This document shows positions 23,100-35,300 of a DNA stretch of 51,423 nt, piece by piece (positions within the stretch are counted from its first letter, which is position 1; every line of letters begins with the position of its first letter). A program made the position numbers and the translations under genes. Origin of the DNA: Gnetum montanum (taxonomy: Eukaryota; Streptophyta; Gnetopsida; Gnetales; Gnetaceae); assembly GCA_015680685.1 (NCBI GenBank), contig MNCI01006062.1, positions 71,015-122,437 of the forward strand. The letters are read 5' to 3'. The notes below the pieces were generated by a model. It made no database searches and was not told the origin of the DNA. It saw only the letters and a list, made by a program, of their open reading frames with translations.

Positions 23100-24960
23100 G
23101 AAACATGAAGAAGACTAGAGTGTGCCTATGAAAACAAGGATTTCATATGCTTATATCAACCCATATTATCTTGATTACACATTTATCTTTCATCAAGATG
23201 AATAATTAAGGTGGAGAGATTTGTAGGGTAACATTGTTTTCCCTCCATAACATTTAGCACCATCCATGCTTCAGGTAGCCTTAATGGAGATAAATCTTGG
23301 CCATGCACAAGAAGGGTATCATGTGACCAAACATATGACCAAGCTATATCAACCCAGAAAAGTGCAAGTAAGAAGCAATACTACTATGGAGACAAAACAT
23401 GAAAATAGTAAAGGAAATAAATTTAACCACAATGTTGTCCTAGAGGAGATCAATGATGATGAATTCTTAATAGAGAAACTCCACCACAATCATGAATCCC
23501 AATCACAAACACCTATCATTTGTCTGGAAGAACCTATCAAGGTGAAATTACATTCAGTCATTGCAGCGACACTGAGAAGAGAGGCAAAAGACTCTAAACA
23601 TAGATGGAGTTCAAGGCCTAGAGCTTTTGTAGAATCATAAAGGGATGAATCATAGAGTTAAAGAAGGATAACTAGCTAGTACAGTTCTCCAACTGCTTCC
23701 TCTTCCTCCTTAGGATCATCAGCAAACTCTGATAAAAGGGAACGAAGACTTAAAGATTACGACATGGAAAGAAGAAGGGTTCATGAAAGGCATGATTATC
23801 ATAAAAGGTATCATGATGAAGAAGAGAATGAGTATGAACAAAGAAGAGATAGGATTAGGTGTGAAGAGAGAGAGCACTATGAACACCAAGGGGGACACCA
23901 CTACAATAGAGCTTATGAACCCAATGACCATGAAGAACCCCTATTGGCCACTCGTAATATGATCAATATTATGGAAGCAATATATATTCCCACTAAGCAT
24001 GTAAGGGACAGTTGCATCAAGTAACTAGACATACATAACATTCCTAAAATTTGAAGGTGGATTCAATGCAAATCCACAACACCATCTTCAAGCATTCCAT
24101 GATGCTTATGTCCTTCAAAATATCAAAAGTGATTGGAAGAAAATAAAGTTATTTTCCTTAACACTCATCAAGGAGGCAGAGAGTTGGTATAGATCCTTAT
24201 ATCTAGAGTTAATTCAAAGATGGAGTACCATGATAGAGCTTTTTAATAACAAGTATCAGACTTACTCAAGAGTTCAAGTTTAAGAAAGAAAATCAAGGGA
24301 TAAAAGCAAGGGATACACAAATCCATTGATGCAGCAATGGATAGATACTATCCTTTACTACATGGATGCCTAGGCCATGGATTTTCATAGAGGGAACAAC
24401 TCAGGCATATCATTGATGGGTTAAGAAACAATCCTTAGCGTCTATGCCCAAGGAAGATTATCAGAAATGACAATCCATCAAATTCAAAGGTTGATAGACC
24501 AAGTGGCAAAATAGAAAGGAGGATTAAAGAAAAGAGAATAATCTAAAGAGTATAACCAATATCCATCAATAAAAAATGATACATCAAAATGTGTGATAAA
24601 TAAGAAGATAAAACCTTGAAAGACGTCATCCAAAAGAATACTCTACCAATTCAAAAATTGGTTAATGACGTAGCAACAAAGGTAGAGAAAATGTTCAACT
24701 TAGTGGATGAGAATTTTTCTACAACTCTCAAGATCATAGAAGAAAGGATTGAGAAAGCACTCAACAAAGGTAAAGATAAGAAGAAAAGAAGAAACTACAG
24801 ACAAGAGAGTTATAAATAGAAAGAAAAAGTTACTATAGTTGAGGAATGTATAGACTCTAGTTTAGAAGAGGAGGAAGGATGCAAGGTATGCCAATATGAA
24901 CATCCTAAGGGATGTTGCCCTATGATTGACCACTTGTAAGAGTTTGGGGCATATGCACTT
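23100..24960 (+). pseudogene. gag of element A, decayed
   Basis: Capsid-like protein region. An N-terminal open stretch (23,266-23,640) is followed by a very charged Arg/Glu/His-rich stretch (23,764-24,024, ERRRVHERHDYHKRYHDEEE). After a frameshift comes the retrotransposon gag domain at about 24,040-24,290 (FEGGFNANPQHHLQAFHDA, IKLFSLTLIKEAESWYRSL). 24,616-24,819 is Lys/Glu-rich. A Cys/His cluster at about 24,876-24,920 (CKVCQYEHPKGCC) is what remains of a zinc knuckle. Multiple frame changes separate these blocks. The gag domain call is strong; the start is uncertain because no clear ATG survives. Confidence 0.75.
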
Positions 24961-25559
24961 AACTTGAGATTTGTTAAAAATGCCAAGATAATTACCTTAT
25001 CCTTAAGGTAATCTTAAAAAATCTTTCCAACCAACATACTATCCGAGAAAATCTTACCCTCAACCATAGGAGCACTACTAGTAGTAGTGGCAACAACCAA
25101 AAGCATGGGCAATGCCACCACCAAGGCAACAATATCCATATAGGCAACTTGATCCTTATGGATATTACGTCCAACATCCAATGTCTCTAGGAAATGCTTT
25201 AGGCCACATTTCTTCTCATTATTATCCACAAAAGTACTATAGGTTCACCATTCCAAGGATGGATCACAATCCTTAAATACATCAACTAGAAATTGGTTCG
25301 TCAAATCAACCTTCCAATTCTCTAATGCTAGTGCGACCACTAGTTATGCAAGGGGAATTATTAATATGACCAAAACAAAAGAATGATACAAAGGTAGTGA
25401 ACACATAGGGGAAAATAATGATGAATGAACCTTGATCCATGAAATGATCATTCTTCCAAACAAGTTCAAAAAGGGTTCAAAGGATGGGGACTCCATTTAC
25501 ACCTACCCCATCTACGCATACTCCTCCATACTAGGCTTACACCATTCATCGATTCAAAT

Positions 25560-25770
25560 CTAACTACTATCATGCTTACTCAAACTATTATACATTGGAT
25601 TAATTAAAAGAGAACAAATCCAAGATGTACCTTGATATATATTCAAATAGTAGATCACAAATCATGCAAAGCTCTACTAGATTTTGGGTTAGGGGTAAAC
25701 CTGATTTCACTAGATATGTACAAAGTCTAGAATCTTCCGCCACTAAGGCAAAGCACTATGGATGCTAAGA
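25560..25770 (+). pseudogene. Retropepsin (PR) of element A, decayed
   Basis: Around 25,650-25,735 the plus strand reads CKALLDFGLGVNLISLDMY, matching the Athila protease active-site region (usually ALLDSGAxVNLI). The catalytic Asp is present but the S-G-A context is F-G-L, which would be expected to inactivate it. It lies between gag and RT as in gag-pol polyproteins. Confidence 0.65.
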
Positions 25771-26329
25771 TAGGAATTAGAAATTTTTGTTTGGATGAAG
25801 CTGGAATTATATAAATACACTGAGTTCCATGTATCACATATAGCAATAATGGGTGCAACTACATGCAAAAAATATGGGCTATTAAGCAAGAAATGAATAT
25901 AGCATGCAATTGATGTGTAGGAGAAATGTGTATGCAACAATGTCTATATGTGGTAGTCACAAAACAAGAAGACACCCAATGGCTAATTACTAATGAAGAG
26001 TTGGAATCCAAAATATACATGGAATCAACTAATGACATCATAAGCACCTATGTTGAAGAAACCAATAAGTTAGAATAGCTAAGAAGGAAATACCCCTATG
26101 CACATTCACACCAAGATGAAGATATTAAATGGAGATAGCTTGAGATCCTAGACAAGTTTGAGCTAGAATTGTTAGAGTTAAAGCCCTATCAGAGGTACTA
26201 CAATATGCCTTTTTGAATAATAAAAGTTTGATAATCATCAATGTCATACTTAATAAAGACGAAAAGAAAATATTATTCTAAGTAGTTAATAAATGGCCAA
26301 TAGTATTTGCATGGTCCTACAATGAGATA

Positions 26330-27600
26330 ACAGGCATCGATCCATGTATATGTCAACACCAAATTTACATAGATCCATCTATCAAGCCACTCCACTAGCC
26401 TTAAAGAAGGTTGAATCCTAAGTTCAAAGAAGTAATGATACAAGAATTGAAAAAGCTATTAAAGGTAGGATTCATCTATCCCATTACGGATAGTGAATGG
26501 GTCAATCAGTTAGTCATTGTCCTAAAAAAAGGTGGCAAGTGAAGGCTATGCATTCATTTTTAGTTGTTGAACTCCACAACATTCAAGGTCCATTTTCCTT
26601 TTTCCATTTTTTGATCAAGTCCTCAATACCATAGTGGGACATTAGAAAAAAATATGTTCACCAATCCATGAGGAAAATTTTCTTACAAGAAAATGCCTTT
26701 TGGCTTGTGTAATGTATCCATTACTTTCCAAAGATTAGTACTAAGTATCTTCTAGAAAAAAATTGGTAATGGCATAGAAGTATTTATGGATGATTTTTCT
26801 ACTTATAAGCTAGATTTTAAGTAAGCATTGGACCATTTAGAGCAAGTATTAAAAAGATGCATTGAAACAAATTTGAAGCTCAACTAGCAAAGGAGCCATT
26901 TAATGATCCAAGATGGGCTTGTCTTGGAACATAAAGTATCATAGAAGAGAATAGATGTAGATCCAAATAAGATAAGAGTCATTCTATACATCACCCAGAG
27001 GTTACAAACCATTAAGGATGTTAGATCATTTATAGGCCATAAAGGATATTATAGAAGATTCATAAATTTTTTTTCCAAAATAGCAAAGTTGTTGGTAGAG
27101 TTAACAAAGAAAGATGCACCATTCTAGTGTACAGAATAATGTGAGAAGGCATTTGAGACATTAAAGTAGAAGCTAATTGAAACACTAATCCTTCAATCTT
27201 TGGATTGATCTAAGCACTTCACATTATGACAGATGCTTCAAACTATGCATTAGGTGTCATACTCATTCAACTCAATGATCAAAAAAGACCATATTACATA
27301 CATTGTGCCAGCTAAAGCATCACCAAAGCACAACTCAAATACACCACTACCAAAAAGGAGCTTATGGTCGTGGTGTATGCACTTGAATAATTAAGACATT
27401 ATATGCTTGAGTATCATATTTACATTCACATGAATCATAGTGCCATTAAGTTTTTAATGAATAAACCAGTGGTTCATCGAAGGGTGATATGATGGCTTGT
27501 GATACTATAGTAGTTTGAAATCACAATAATCGACAAGAAAGAAATAGAAAATTTTGTAGCAAACAGTCTATCAAGTCTAAGATGGGAACCACAGGAGCAT
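26330..27600 (+). pseudogene. Reverse transcriptase and RNase H of element A, decayed
   Basis: RT begins near 26,340 with CICQHQIYIDPSIKP, then RRLNPKFKEVMIQELKKLL and FIYPITDSEW, the typical Athila RT N-terminus. The catalytic box is GIEVFMDDFSTY at about 26,785-26,815, so both Asp residues survive. RNase H starts near 27,215 with IMTDASNYALGVILIQL (catalytic Asp present) and contains YTTTKKELMVVVYALE at about 27,340-27,390. Several stops stand where the family has Gln (TAG or TAA for CAG or CAA) or Trp, consistent with cytosine deamination. Confidence 0.88.
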
Positions 27601-27789
27601 GATGAACCAATATCTAAGAAGTTTCCCATTGAGAATTTGTTTACAAAAATAAAAATGGCTATCGACTCAATAGACAAGTCATGGATTACCAACTACATGA
27701 CTTATCTCACCACACAAGAGCTTATTGTTGAGTGGAATAGAAAATAGAAAGAGAAATTCCTCCATGAAGTGAAGCAATATATAGAAATA

Positions 27790-28930
27790 AATGAATATCT
27801 TTATAAGATATGTGTCAATGGATTAGTGAGATGATATGTTCTAGAAGAAAACCAACAAAGAATTCTACAAGATGCGCATGAAGGACCATGTGGTGGTTAC
27901 TATGCAAGGTGCAAGACAACACTTAACCTAATGATGGTAGGCTACTTTTGGCCTACCATATTCCAAGATGCACACAACTTCATCCAATCTTATGAGAGAT
28001 GTTAGCATGATGAAAGGATAACAACCAAGAATAAAGGACCATAGCAATGGATTTAGCCATTAAAACCATTTGACATATGGGGAATTGATTTCATGGTGTT
28101 CATCATACTGATGTTAAAAAGGAAAACATATATTATAGTGATGGTTGATTATTATACCAAATGTGCCAAAGTAGCTACAGTTAAGGATTGTATAACAAAA
28201 ATAGTTGCTAAATTCTTTCAATAGCATGTGGTAAATAGGTTTGAAGTATCATGAATGCTCATATTTGACAACAAAACACACTTCATAGGTGCTACATTCA
28301 AAAAGCTCATGAAACAACTTAGGATGAACCATAAGTTGACTACACCATACCACCTCCAAGTGAATGGTCAAGTAGAAGTGACTAATCAAGAAATTACAAG
28401 AATATTAACTAAAATATTCAGTCAATTTAGGAAAGATTGGAGCACTAAACTAAATGATGCTCTATGAGCCTATAGAATCACATCAAAACTCCCCAAGGAA
28501 TACTTGCCCTATGAGCTATTCTATGGAAAACTGCCTATGCTACCAATCCAAGCATAGCTACAAATGTTAGCTATTGCTAGTAAACTTAATCTAGACTTAA
28601 GCTTAGCTTAGAAAGAACGTCTCATGAATCTCACCCTTTTAGAGGAAAATAGGCTTATAGCCCTAATGAGCAATGAAATATATAAGCAATACTCCAAACA
28701 TAGGCATGACACATACATTCAACAAGGATCAATCTAATCAAGTGATAAAGTCCTATATTCTAATCCCAGTCTTGTACCAAAGAAGGCTAAGTTGCAAACC
28801 TTATGGGAAGGGTCCTACATCATCTAGGCAACATATCCCTCAAGTGTCAAGCAAATATACCACCCAACTAACCCACACAAACTTATTCTAGTTAATATTC
28901 AATAGGTCAAACCATGTTATGAACATTCTA
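27790..28930 (+). pseudogene. Integrase of element A, decayed
   Basis: The zinc-binding N-domain near 27,865-28,010 reads ILQDAHEGPCGGYYA then GYFWPTIFQDAHNF; the second His is Tyr and the first Cys of the CxxC pair is Tyr, so zinc binding is lost. The core reads FDIWGIDFM (about 28,070), LIFDNKTHFIGATFKKLMKQ (28,255) and NGQVEVTNQEI (28,355), so the D, D and E catalytic residues can be seen. The C-terminal part (PYELFYGKLPMLP, then NEIYKQYSKHRHDTY) extends to about 28,920. Stops and frameshifts are frequent. Confidence 0.87.
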
Positions 28931-30870
28931 ATTCCATTGTGAAATCTATCCAACTCCTTAAACTATTCTCAACCTGTTCAATCTTCTAGTTGAGTACTTT
29001 TAATAATAGTCATGGGGATGTTCTATGGATACTTAAGCACCAAATTGAATCTTCTTATTTTCTTATTACTTTCTCACATTCTTTTATATCTTTCATAGTT
29101 TTATACTTTTTCATTTTTTAATCATTTTCTATTCTTGGATATCTTTTAAATTCTTTCTTTATTTTTCCATTTGTATCATTTTTTATGATTTTTCATCATT
29201 TTCCTTATACATATTATTATTAATTTTCCATTAAAGTGCAAAGGAATAAAGCAATATGTAGTTATAATAAGGTGAAGATTGACCTATGTTATCAAATTAT
29301 GCAAGGATTGATTCTATATATAGTGAGACCACATCATCCATCTACTCATTTCCAATAATAAGAGGTTGTTACCATGGTCATAAAGATATTCTTTTCACAA
29401 TAAAACTAAAATAAACTTATGATCATTATTCCTAGATAGAAAATTAAACAACTAGGTGGGAATGAAAATGGTGTGACATTAAGGGGATTTGTGGATTCTC
29501 TGAGACTACTACTATGAGTTTTTATCCTATTGATAACAGTGTATTATTTTCTTGAGTTCTAATGAAAAATGGAAGTATGAGTACAATAAGTGTTATCTTA
29601 TCATGTCACTAGAAAGGCATGTTATGTGTGCTTTAAGGTAGGTGACTTCTCAAAAATTTCAAAAAATAAAATGTGCTATTAATAAACCCCTTCCTTGAAC
29701 TATATTGCCAAGTAACAAGGCTTCTCAAAATAGTTGTAGTCTTATGCTTGTTAGTCTTGGGTATGATACAATGTGATGTCATTGGAAAGTGGTATGGACT
29801 TGGTTTGGATCTTGGATGAAAAGGCTAATAATTACTTTAGCCATGCACTACATACAAAAATTCATTACGCCTATGGTAAGACACCTCATGTTCCAATTTC
29901 TGCAATCCCTTCTACTCCCATTTCACCTCACTAGTATATTTAATTATAATTTCATAGTTTTGTATAATATAGTTTTATTTTCCCAATCTAATAATACTAA
30001 CATGTGTGTTTTGCAAGAAAGGTATGTTCTACATTCAACTCCTTAAGTGCCTATGGACACATATAGGTATGGTTATACAAGGGCACTAAGGGTTGCAACC
30101 TACTTTTAGGAGGATCCACTTGTATAACTCTTATGTCTCATACCTAATGACCAATCTCACATCATCTTGTGCCTCCAAGACACTTTAATTGCTAATTTTT
30201 ACTTCCCTAAGTCTTTATATTTGACCATACATTTGATAATTTTCAATGCATCTCATATATACTTAATTGACCTTTGTTGCCCAAGATTCCTTCTTTATGA
30301 TCTTTGAATGCCAAATTTCTATAAGCCAAAAATCATCTATGAGTCAAGACCCTTTAGACGACCTCTACATCTTCCAGACTATTTAATTAACTTAATTTTT
30401 CAATTAAAAATTGTTAAAATTCAAAATTTTTCAATGGTAATGTCATAGCTATGATGTATTAGGCCATCATATGTTGTAGTTACAATATTGTAACTACAAT
30501 GTCATGCATACAATGTTGAGCAAAAAAATTTCTCATGCCTAGAAGATATCATTAAGGGTAAGTATAAAAGAAAATAATAATATTTTAATCAAATCAATGA
30601 AATAAAAACCAATGGACTTAACTGATTCTCCTAACCAACCATACCAACCATTCAAGGGTACAAAAAAGATAACTGTGAGAGGCCATCATAATCAAATACG
30701 TAATAATTAGAAGTTTCTTTTTGAAAATTCTCTAACTCTACAATCATGATAGGTGCCATAATTGAATAAAAGGATAAAAAAACTAGATCAAACCAAGAAC
30801 ATAAGAAAGGATTATGAACCGTTAAGAACCTTTTTGAATTCCTTGGTAATCTTGAATTCTTAATGATTGA
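28931..30870 (+). other. Non-coding stretch of element A between pol and the third ORF
   Basis: About 1.9 kb without a supported ORF. Athila-group elements normally have such a spacer before their extra ORF. Runs of T-rich sequence at 29.0-29.2 kb and several AATAAA-like words are present, but nothing I would call a gene or promoter. Confidence 0.6.
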
Positions 30871-33727
30871 AGAATGCTCAAAAGAGACCTATCATACAAG
30901 GACCCTTATAACCTAGTAGTAAAAGACCAAGAGGTTGAGGAAAAATATAAATAAGAGAAAAAACTCCATAGGCCAAACATGCAAAGTAGGAGGCTCAACC
31001 ATTTAGTATCCATAAACAAACCCTTGCTACTAAACAATTGGCACAAGATAAAGTAGAGGCACCACCAACACCAGAATAGGGAAAACACTTCATGTTGTTT
31101 ATAGATTAACTCCAAGCCATCTAGGAGAAATCTATAGTGTCCATAGTCATTGTGGAGTTAAAATTTGGGCCATTCATGGAGTTTGCTCTAGAAGTTGTCA
31201 AGACACAATTGCAAGCCTCTCCCTTATGGCCAATATTGTCAAGTAATGCTTAATGGTATTTGGGAGAAGTCTGTTAGTTTTGGAGAAAGAAGCAGGATGA
31301 TGTGATGGTCAAAATCAAAGAAGTCTTCCTACCATATTCTATTGAGGTAATTACAAAGGCTATAGAGATTCCAAATGTCGAAGCCAACATTACATAGATA
31401 TCTACAAGGTCCAATACTGATGTGAAAAAGTTGTGGCTAGAAAGAGCCTATGGCAAGAAGGACAAGGACTATAGTGAACTAACTACTAAAGAGAAAACCT
31501 ATTTCAAGATCGAAACCTATCATTTGTTTCCAACAAAAAGGCTCAATAGGATCTTTACCTACATAGCTAGAGGAAGTGCAATTTTGATGGAAATTTTTAA
31601 CATCAACATTATCCCTTTGCTCTTCCTAGAAATCTATAGAAGGTTCAAGGAGAAGAAGGTAGGGAAAATAACATTGCCATTTCCTTGCCTAATCAAGAAA
31701 CTATGTAAGCAAGTGGGGATCTTAAACTACAAAAATGATATTCTAAGAAAAGCCTAGAACAAATCCTACATGGAAATGTCAAAGCTAATGCCACCTAAGA
31801 AAGATTAGCTAGAGAAGCCAGTAAGCATTAAGGGAGTGTTAGGTTCTACACCTACTAGTAATATTTTAGCTACCAAATAGTAGCAACAAGAAAGACCCAG
31901 TGGATCAACACATGTAGGAGATAGGCCTAAACAACAAGCTCCTTCGCCACCATAAGATTATTGGCCTTCCATAAGCCATCTATACCAAATTGTAGATACT
32001 ATTAGTTTGAAAGCTAGGGAGGGTTCTTCCCTTAACAATGTAAGAAATAGCTTTGTAATACCTATGGTTTCCATAGGACCTGCTAGTGAGTGGAGGAGAG
32101 GATGATTAAACATAATAGATATCAAGTAATTTTTCAACCTTCTAGGTGATACTAGAAATTGTGAAGGTGCCATCGTTGTGGTCATGCAACACTAGAATGA
32201 AACAAGAGTAGTAGAAGTGATAACTAATCACATCAAAGAATCATTTAATGTTCTCATTATGTCATTGGCCAATATTTCTAGAGCAAAAGATGCTCAAATG
32301 CTAGCTAGCACATCCATGACACTAGTAGAACATGAGGATGTCCTTGACAAACTACTGCAAATAGGCCAAGTCATACAAAATCTCTTTGATATCCCTAGTG
32401 ATATCACTACAATGCAATTTAATCTAATAGCCACAAAAGGAAAGTTGTTAATGGTAGAAACCAGGGCAAAGCACACTGAAAATAAAGTGCAAAGGCTATA
32501 GGTAGAACTAGTAGCTTTGAGAGCAAAGAGAAGGGACCCTGTATAACTTGTTGTCACAAATTATCTTGAACAATTTAGGACTAATAAAGTGAGGTAGCTA
32601 ATTACTCAAAATATGCAAGTGGAGATGCAAATAGAAAAGGCAATGTGGAATGCATCAGTAGTTGAATCTCAAACATAAGCACATGCCAAAGCTCTTATTG
32701 GCCTAGAAGAGGAGAACAAAAAGCTTGGTGCAGACAATACCTAGTTGACAGATATTAAAAGTAGAAAAATGTTCTTGAAGAAAGTATTCATCAATTGTGA
32801 GAACAATTCATCCATGTCAGCCAAGACATTAACAAATTAGCTCACAAAAATAGGACATTATTAATGGAAGAAGTACACGCTATCTACCAAAATTTTGTAA
32901 TTGAAATAAGCATATGGTAGAAGGAGGCCAAAAATAACAAGAAGCTCAAAGAACATTTTAGAAACCAAGTGGATATGTATAAATGAATTAATGAAAAGGA
33001 GATCCAGATGGCAAAGGCTAAAATTAATTCCATCACTACATAAACACTAGATAGGTAACCAATCCTAGACAACCTTGACCATGATCACTAGGCCAAAATA
33101 AAGAACAATGGCCTATAGATCAAATATTTAATAGAGTACATGGGGTTAACCAACCTTCGATATGCTAACTTGGTCATGTTAACAACAAGGTAGCGACACA
33201 ATAAGCTTGAGTAGCAAGTAGTAGCCATTTATGCCATGTATGAAAAAGAGTTTGCTAACTAAAAGGATGGACTACAAAAGTTACATGTGGAGAAATTAGA
33301 GCTTGAAATTATCAATGCCAGCTACTAGGGGCAAAAGGATGTTGTAGCAAACTTGGCATGCCAAATATTTGATTACCAAGAAGTAAGAAAGGTAGCCAAG
33401 GTATTTGAAGAGGAAATATGGCAATTTTCAGCATGGTGCATTAAAGCCAATAAAATGTTTCCACAATTGCCATGCTCATGTGATGTACCAACTCCATCAA
33501 ACATTACACAATTTTCATGGATGGTACATGAACCTAGGATGGAAGAAGAAAAGCTTCAAGAACTCTTAAACAGATATCAATTTCAAAAGCTTGATGATAA
33601 AGGGAAGAAGCCAATGAAGGAGCCTTCACCACCTGGAATGTCAAGGCTACATCAAGCTACTTTATTTTTTTTGTTTTGTTTGTCTTGTCATTGTCAACTA
33701 TGTTTATTTTGTAAAATACCAATGTAG
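30870..33727 (+). pseudogene. Third ORF in env position of element A (plant-transposon-protein / Athila-ORF-like), decayed
   Basis: Downstream of pol lies a decayed ORF of roughly 2.8 kb. Its N-terminal part (about 31,160-31,760) includes FGPFMEFALEVVKTQLQ and, at 31,422-31,757, YFKIETYHLFPTKRLNRIFT, ILMEIFNINIIPLLFLEIYR and TLPFPCLIKKLCKQVGI. The same blocks occur in element B at 45,993-46,337. This arrangement resembles the 'putative plant transposon protein' domain found with Athila-type elements (from memory, to be checked). The rest (32.2-33.6 kb) is charged and coiled-coil-like, for example TLVEHEDVLDKLLQIGQVIQ, ending near EKLQELLNRYQFQKLDDKG. No transmembrane segment or cleavage site typical of a viral Env is evident. 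Confidence 0.7.
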
Positions 33728-33837
33728 CATTCAGAGTCATGTAAATAACTAGCCATGTTAAGTTTGAGTATACCTCCCAATTTTGTAAGGGACTCTATCC
33801 TCATTTCTTTTAACTCAAAGACAAGTTTTTAGTTAGT

Positions 33838-33847
33838 CATGGGGGTA
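33838..33847 (+). other. Polypurine tract of element A
   Basis: CATGGGGGTA immediately precedes the 3' LTR start. Element B has the matching TGGGGGTA before its own 3' LTR on the minus strand, which supports this as the plus-strand priming site. Confidence 0.6.
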
Positions 33848-34721
33848 TGATAAAACCAATTTTTTGCAAGTACAATATCATATCAAAAATATCATAGCTC
33901 ACTCTACATCATCGTTGATGTGGTGTCTTAGAAGCTATGTAGCCCTATAAATACCAACACTTGGGCACACAAGCAACAATAATTTTCTTCCAAAAATTAG
34001 TTACACTTTTATAGTTTTATTTTGTAATCTTAGCAATAGAGTAAATGTGGTGTCCAGTAGTCGTCTAGTGTCTTTATTCAAGTGGATTGTACTTGGGCAT
34101 AGTTCATGATCGATAATAAAGATCGAGACTATTTTTCATAATTATAGCATCCACTTAGTTCTTTTGTTTTATTTAGCTAACTCCTTACTTAGTTATTTTT
34201 TATGTTTACTTTAGCTTATCTCTTTACATTGTTAAAGCACTTTACTTTACATGTTCATTAGTAAAGTGAGATGAGTACAATTGGTTTCAAGCATTTAAGT
34301 GTAATTGTTTGGTAACTAGTAGTGGTGTCGCTTGATTCACTTAGTAGTGACTTCACTTGGTAAACCCAATAATAATTACATGAGTCCAAGATGTGACTTG
34401 TGAGTTAGGACTGAATACTCATCACTCTAGGCTAGAACAGACTTTCATTTCTGTATTACTTAGACTTAGACTTTGATTTCACTTTCAATCATGTTTACCA
34501 CTAGGAGTAATTTGAGCCTAACAACATCAACTTATCACATGCCTCATTGAGAGTTAAAACATACAATTGAACTTCACTAACTCTAAGTGGGAAGATAACG
34601 ATCACAAACCTACTATTAACTCTTCACATACTTACATTGTCCATCCATGGATTACGATCTAGTCATAAGCATGCACTGGTGACTTGTATGATGAAGTGTT
34701 GGGATACCTCACCACTCATCA
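33848..34721 (+). repeat. 3' LTR of element A (874 bp)
   Basis: It begins TGATAAAACC after a G-run and ends CACTCATCA before ATTAT. It carries a TATAAATA box at 33,956-33,963. In a 77-nt segment shared with the 5' LTR (from 'cactttactttac' to 'tttggta') I count 7 differences, all transitions, as expected for decay of methylated cytosines. Confidence 0.92.
33956..33963 (+). promoter_or_regulatory. TATA box in the 3' LTR of element A
   Basis: TATAAATA lies about 108 bp into the LTR, where the U3 promoter of a plant LTR element would sit. The matching site in the 5' LTR is mutated. Confidence 0.5.
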
Positions 34722-34726
34722 ATTAT
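34722..34726. repeat. Target-site duplication ATTAT, right copy of element A
   Basis: ATTAT directly follows the 3' LTR terminal CA at 34,721 and matches the left copy exactly. This fixes both element ends. Confidence 0.9.
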
Positions 34727-35080
34727 CACCACTATCCATGTGACTTATGTCTTAGGTCACTCTAAACACACCCTAGTCTTGGCTTTTAGGACAATAGAAA
34801 CAAGTTAGCTTCTACTAGGCTGAATTGACTAATTGTAAATGCAACAAAAATGGACTGAAAAGCATCATTACAACTGTTAAATTATGGCATGCATGGGCAA
34901 GTACGATAAGGTAGAGATATTTAAATAACTACCAAAAACATTAAATGCATACTTGAATTTGCGTCTCTTCCTCATGAATTAGTTATAAGATACTACTCTT
35001 GAACTATAGTTAGAATACTAAGGACAAGAAGACCTAAGAAGAATGCATTTAAAATATCACCAATCTATCCATTATGGTAA
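34727..35080. other. Flank between element A and the chromovirus remnant
   Basis: About 350 bp without gene signal. It is the sequence that lay next to the LINE 5' flank before element A inserted, so it should be contiguous with 22,027 in an empty-site allele or relative. Confidence 0.5.
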
Positions 35081-35300
35081 AAAAATCCTAGTAGAGTTTC
35101 ACTTTTTTGTGCACATTAGAGGTAAGGCATTCCTAATTATCATTTTAGGAAAAGCATTTTATTCCTAGTAGAGGTAAAAAAATCCTAGTAGAGTTTCAGT
35201 TGTTTTTTTCCTGGAAAGGTATGTAGTATAATGTTTTTTCAAAAATGGAAAGGTATGTATTCCTAATTATCATTTTAGGAAAATAATTTTATTTGAAAAG
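35081..35300. repeat. Local duplication at the integrase 5' edge
   Basis: 'aaaaaatcctagtagagttt' occurs at about 35,081 and 35,177, and 'attcctaattatcatttt' followed by 'aggaaaa' occurs at about 35,129 and 35,259. The second copy runs in frame into integrase (IPNYHFRKIILFEKHYSS). So a stretch of 97-131 bp containing the codons just before the zinc domain was duplicated, partly overlapping. Confidence 0.75.

Larger units (their letters stand above)
22033..34721 (+). mobile_element. Full-length Athila-type Ty3/gypsy LTR retrotransposon (element A), 12.7 kb, dead
   Basis: It is bounded by two LTRs that begin TGATAAAAC and end CTCATCA, flanked by the identical 5-bp direct repeat ATTAT. Internal order is PBS, gag, protease, RT, RNase H, integrase, a 2-kb non-coding stretch, a third ORF, polypurine tract. 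Integrase after RNase H is the Ty3/gypsy order. A tRNA-Asp-like PBS, the RRLNP...PITDSEW RT style and an additional ORF downstream of pol point to the Athila group. Every ORF carries stops and frameshifts, so it cannot move on its own. Element B (43.4-51.05 kb) is a relative with different LTRs. Confidence 0.92.

Noticed and set aside
30870-33727. Classical retroviral Env protein in element A
   Set aside because: No signal peptide, transmembrane helix or cleavage site is visible. The sequence is coiled-coil-like and resembles plant-transposon ORFs, so only the position is env-like.
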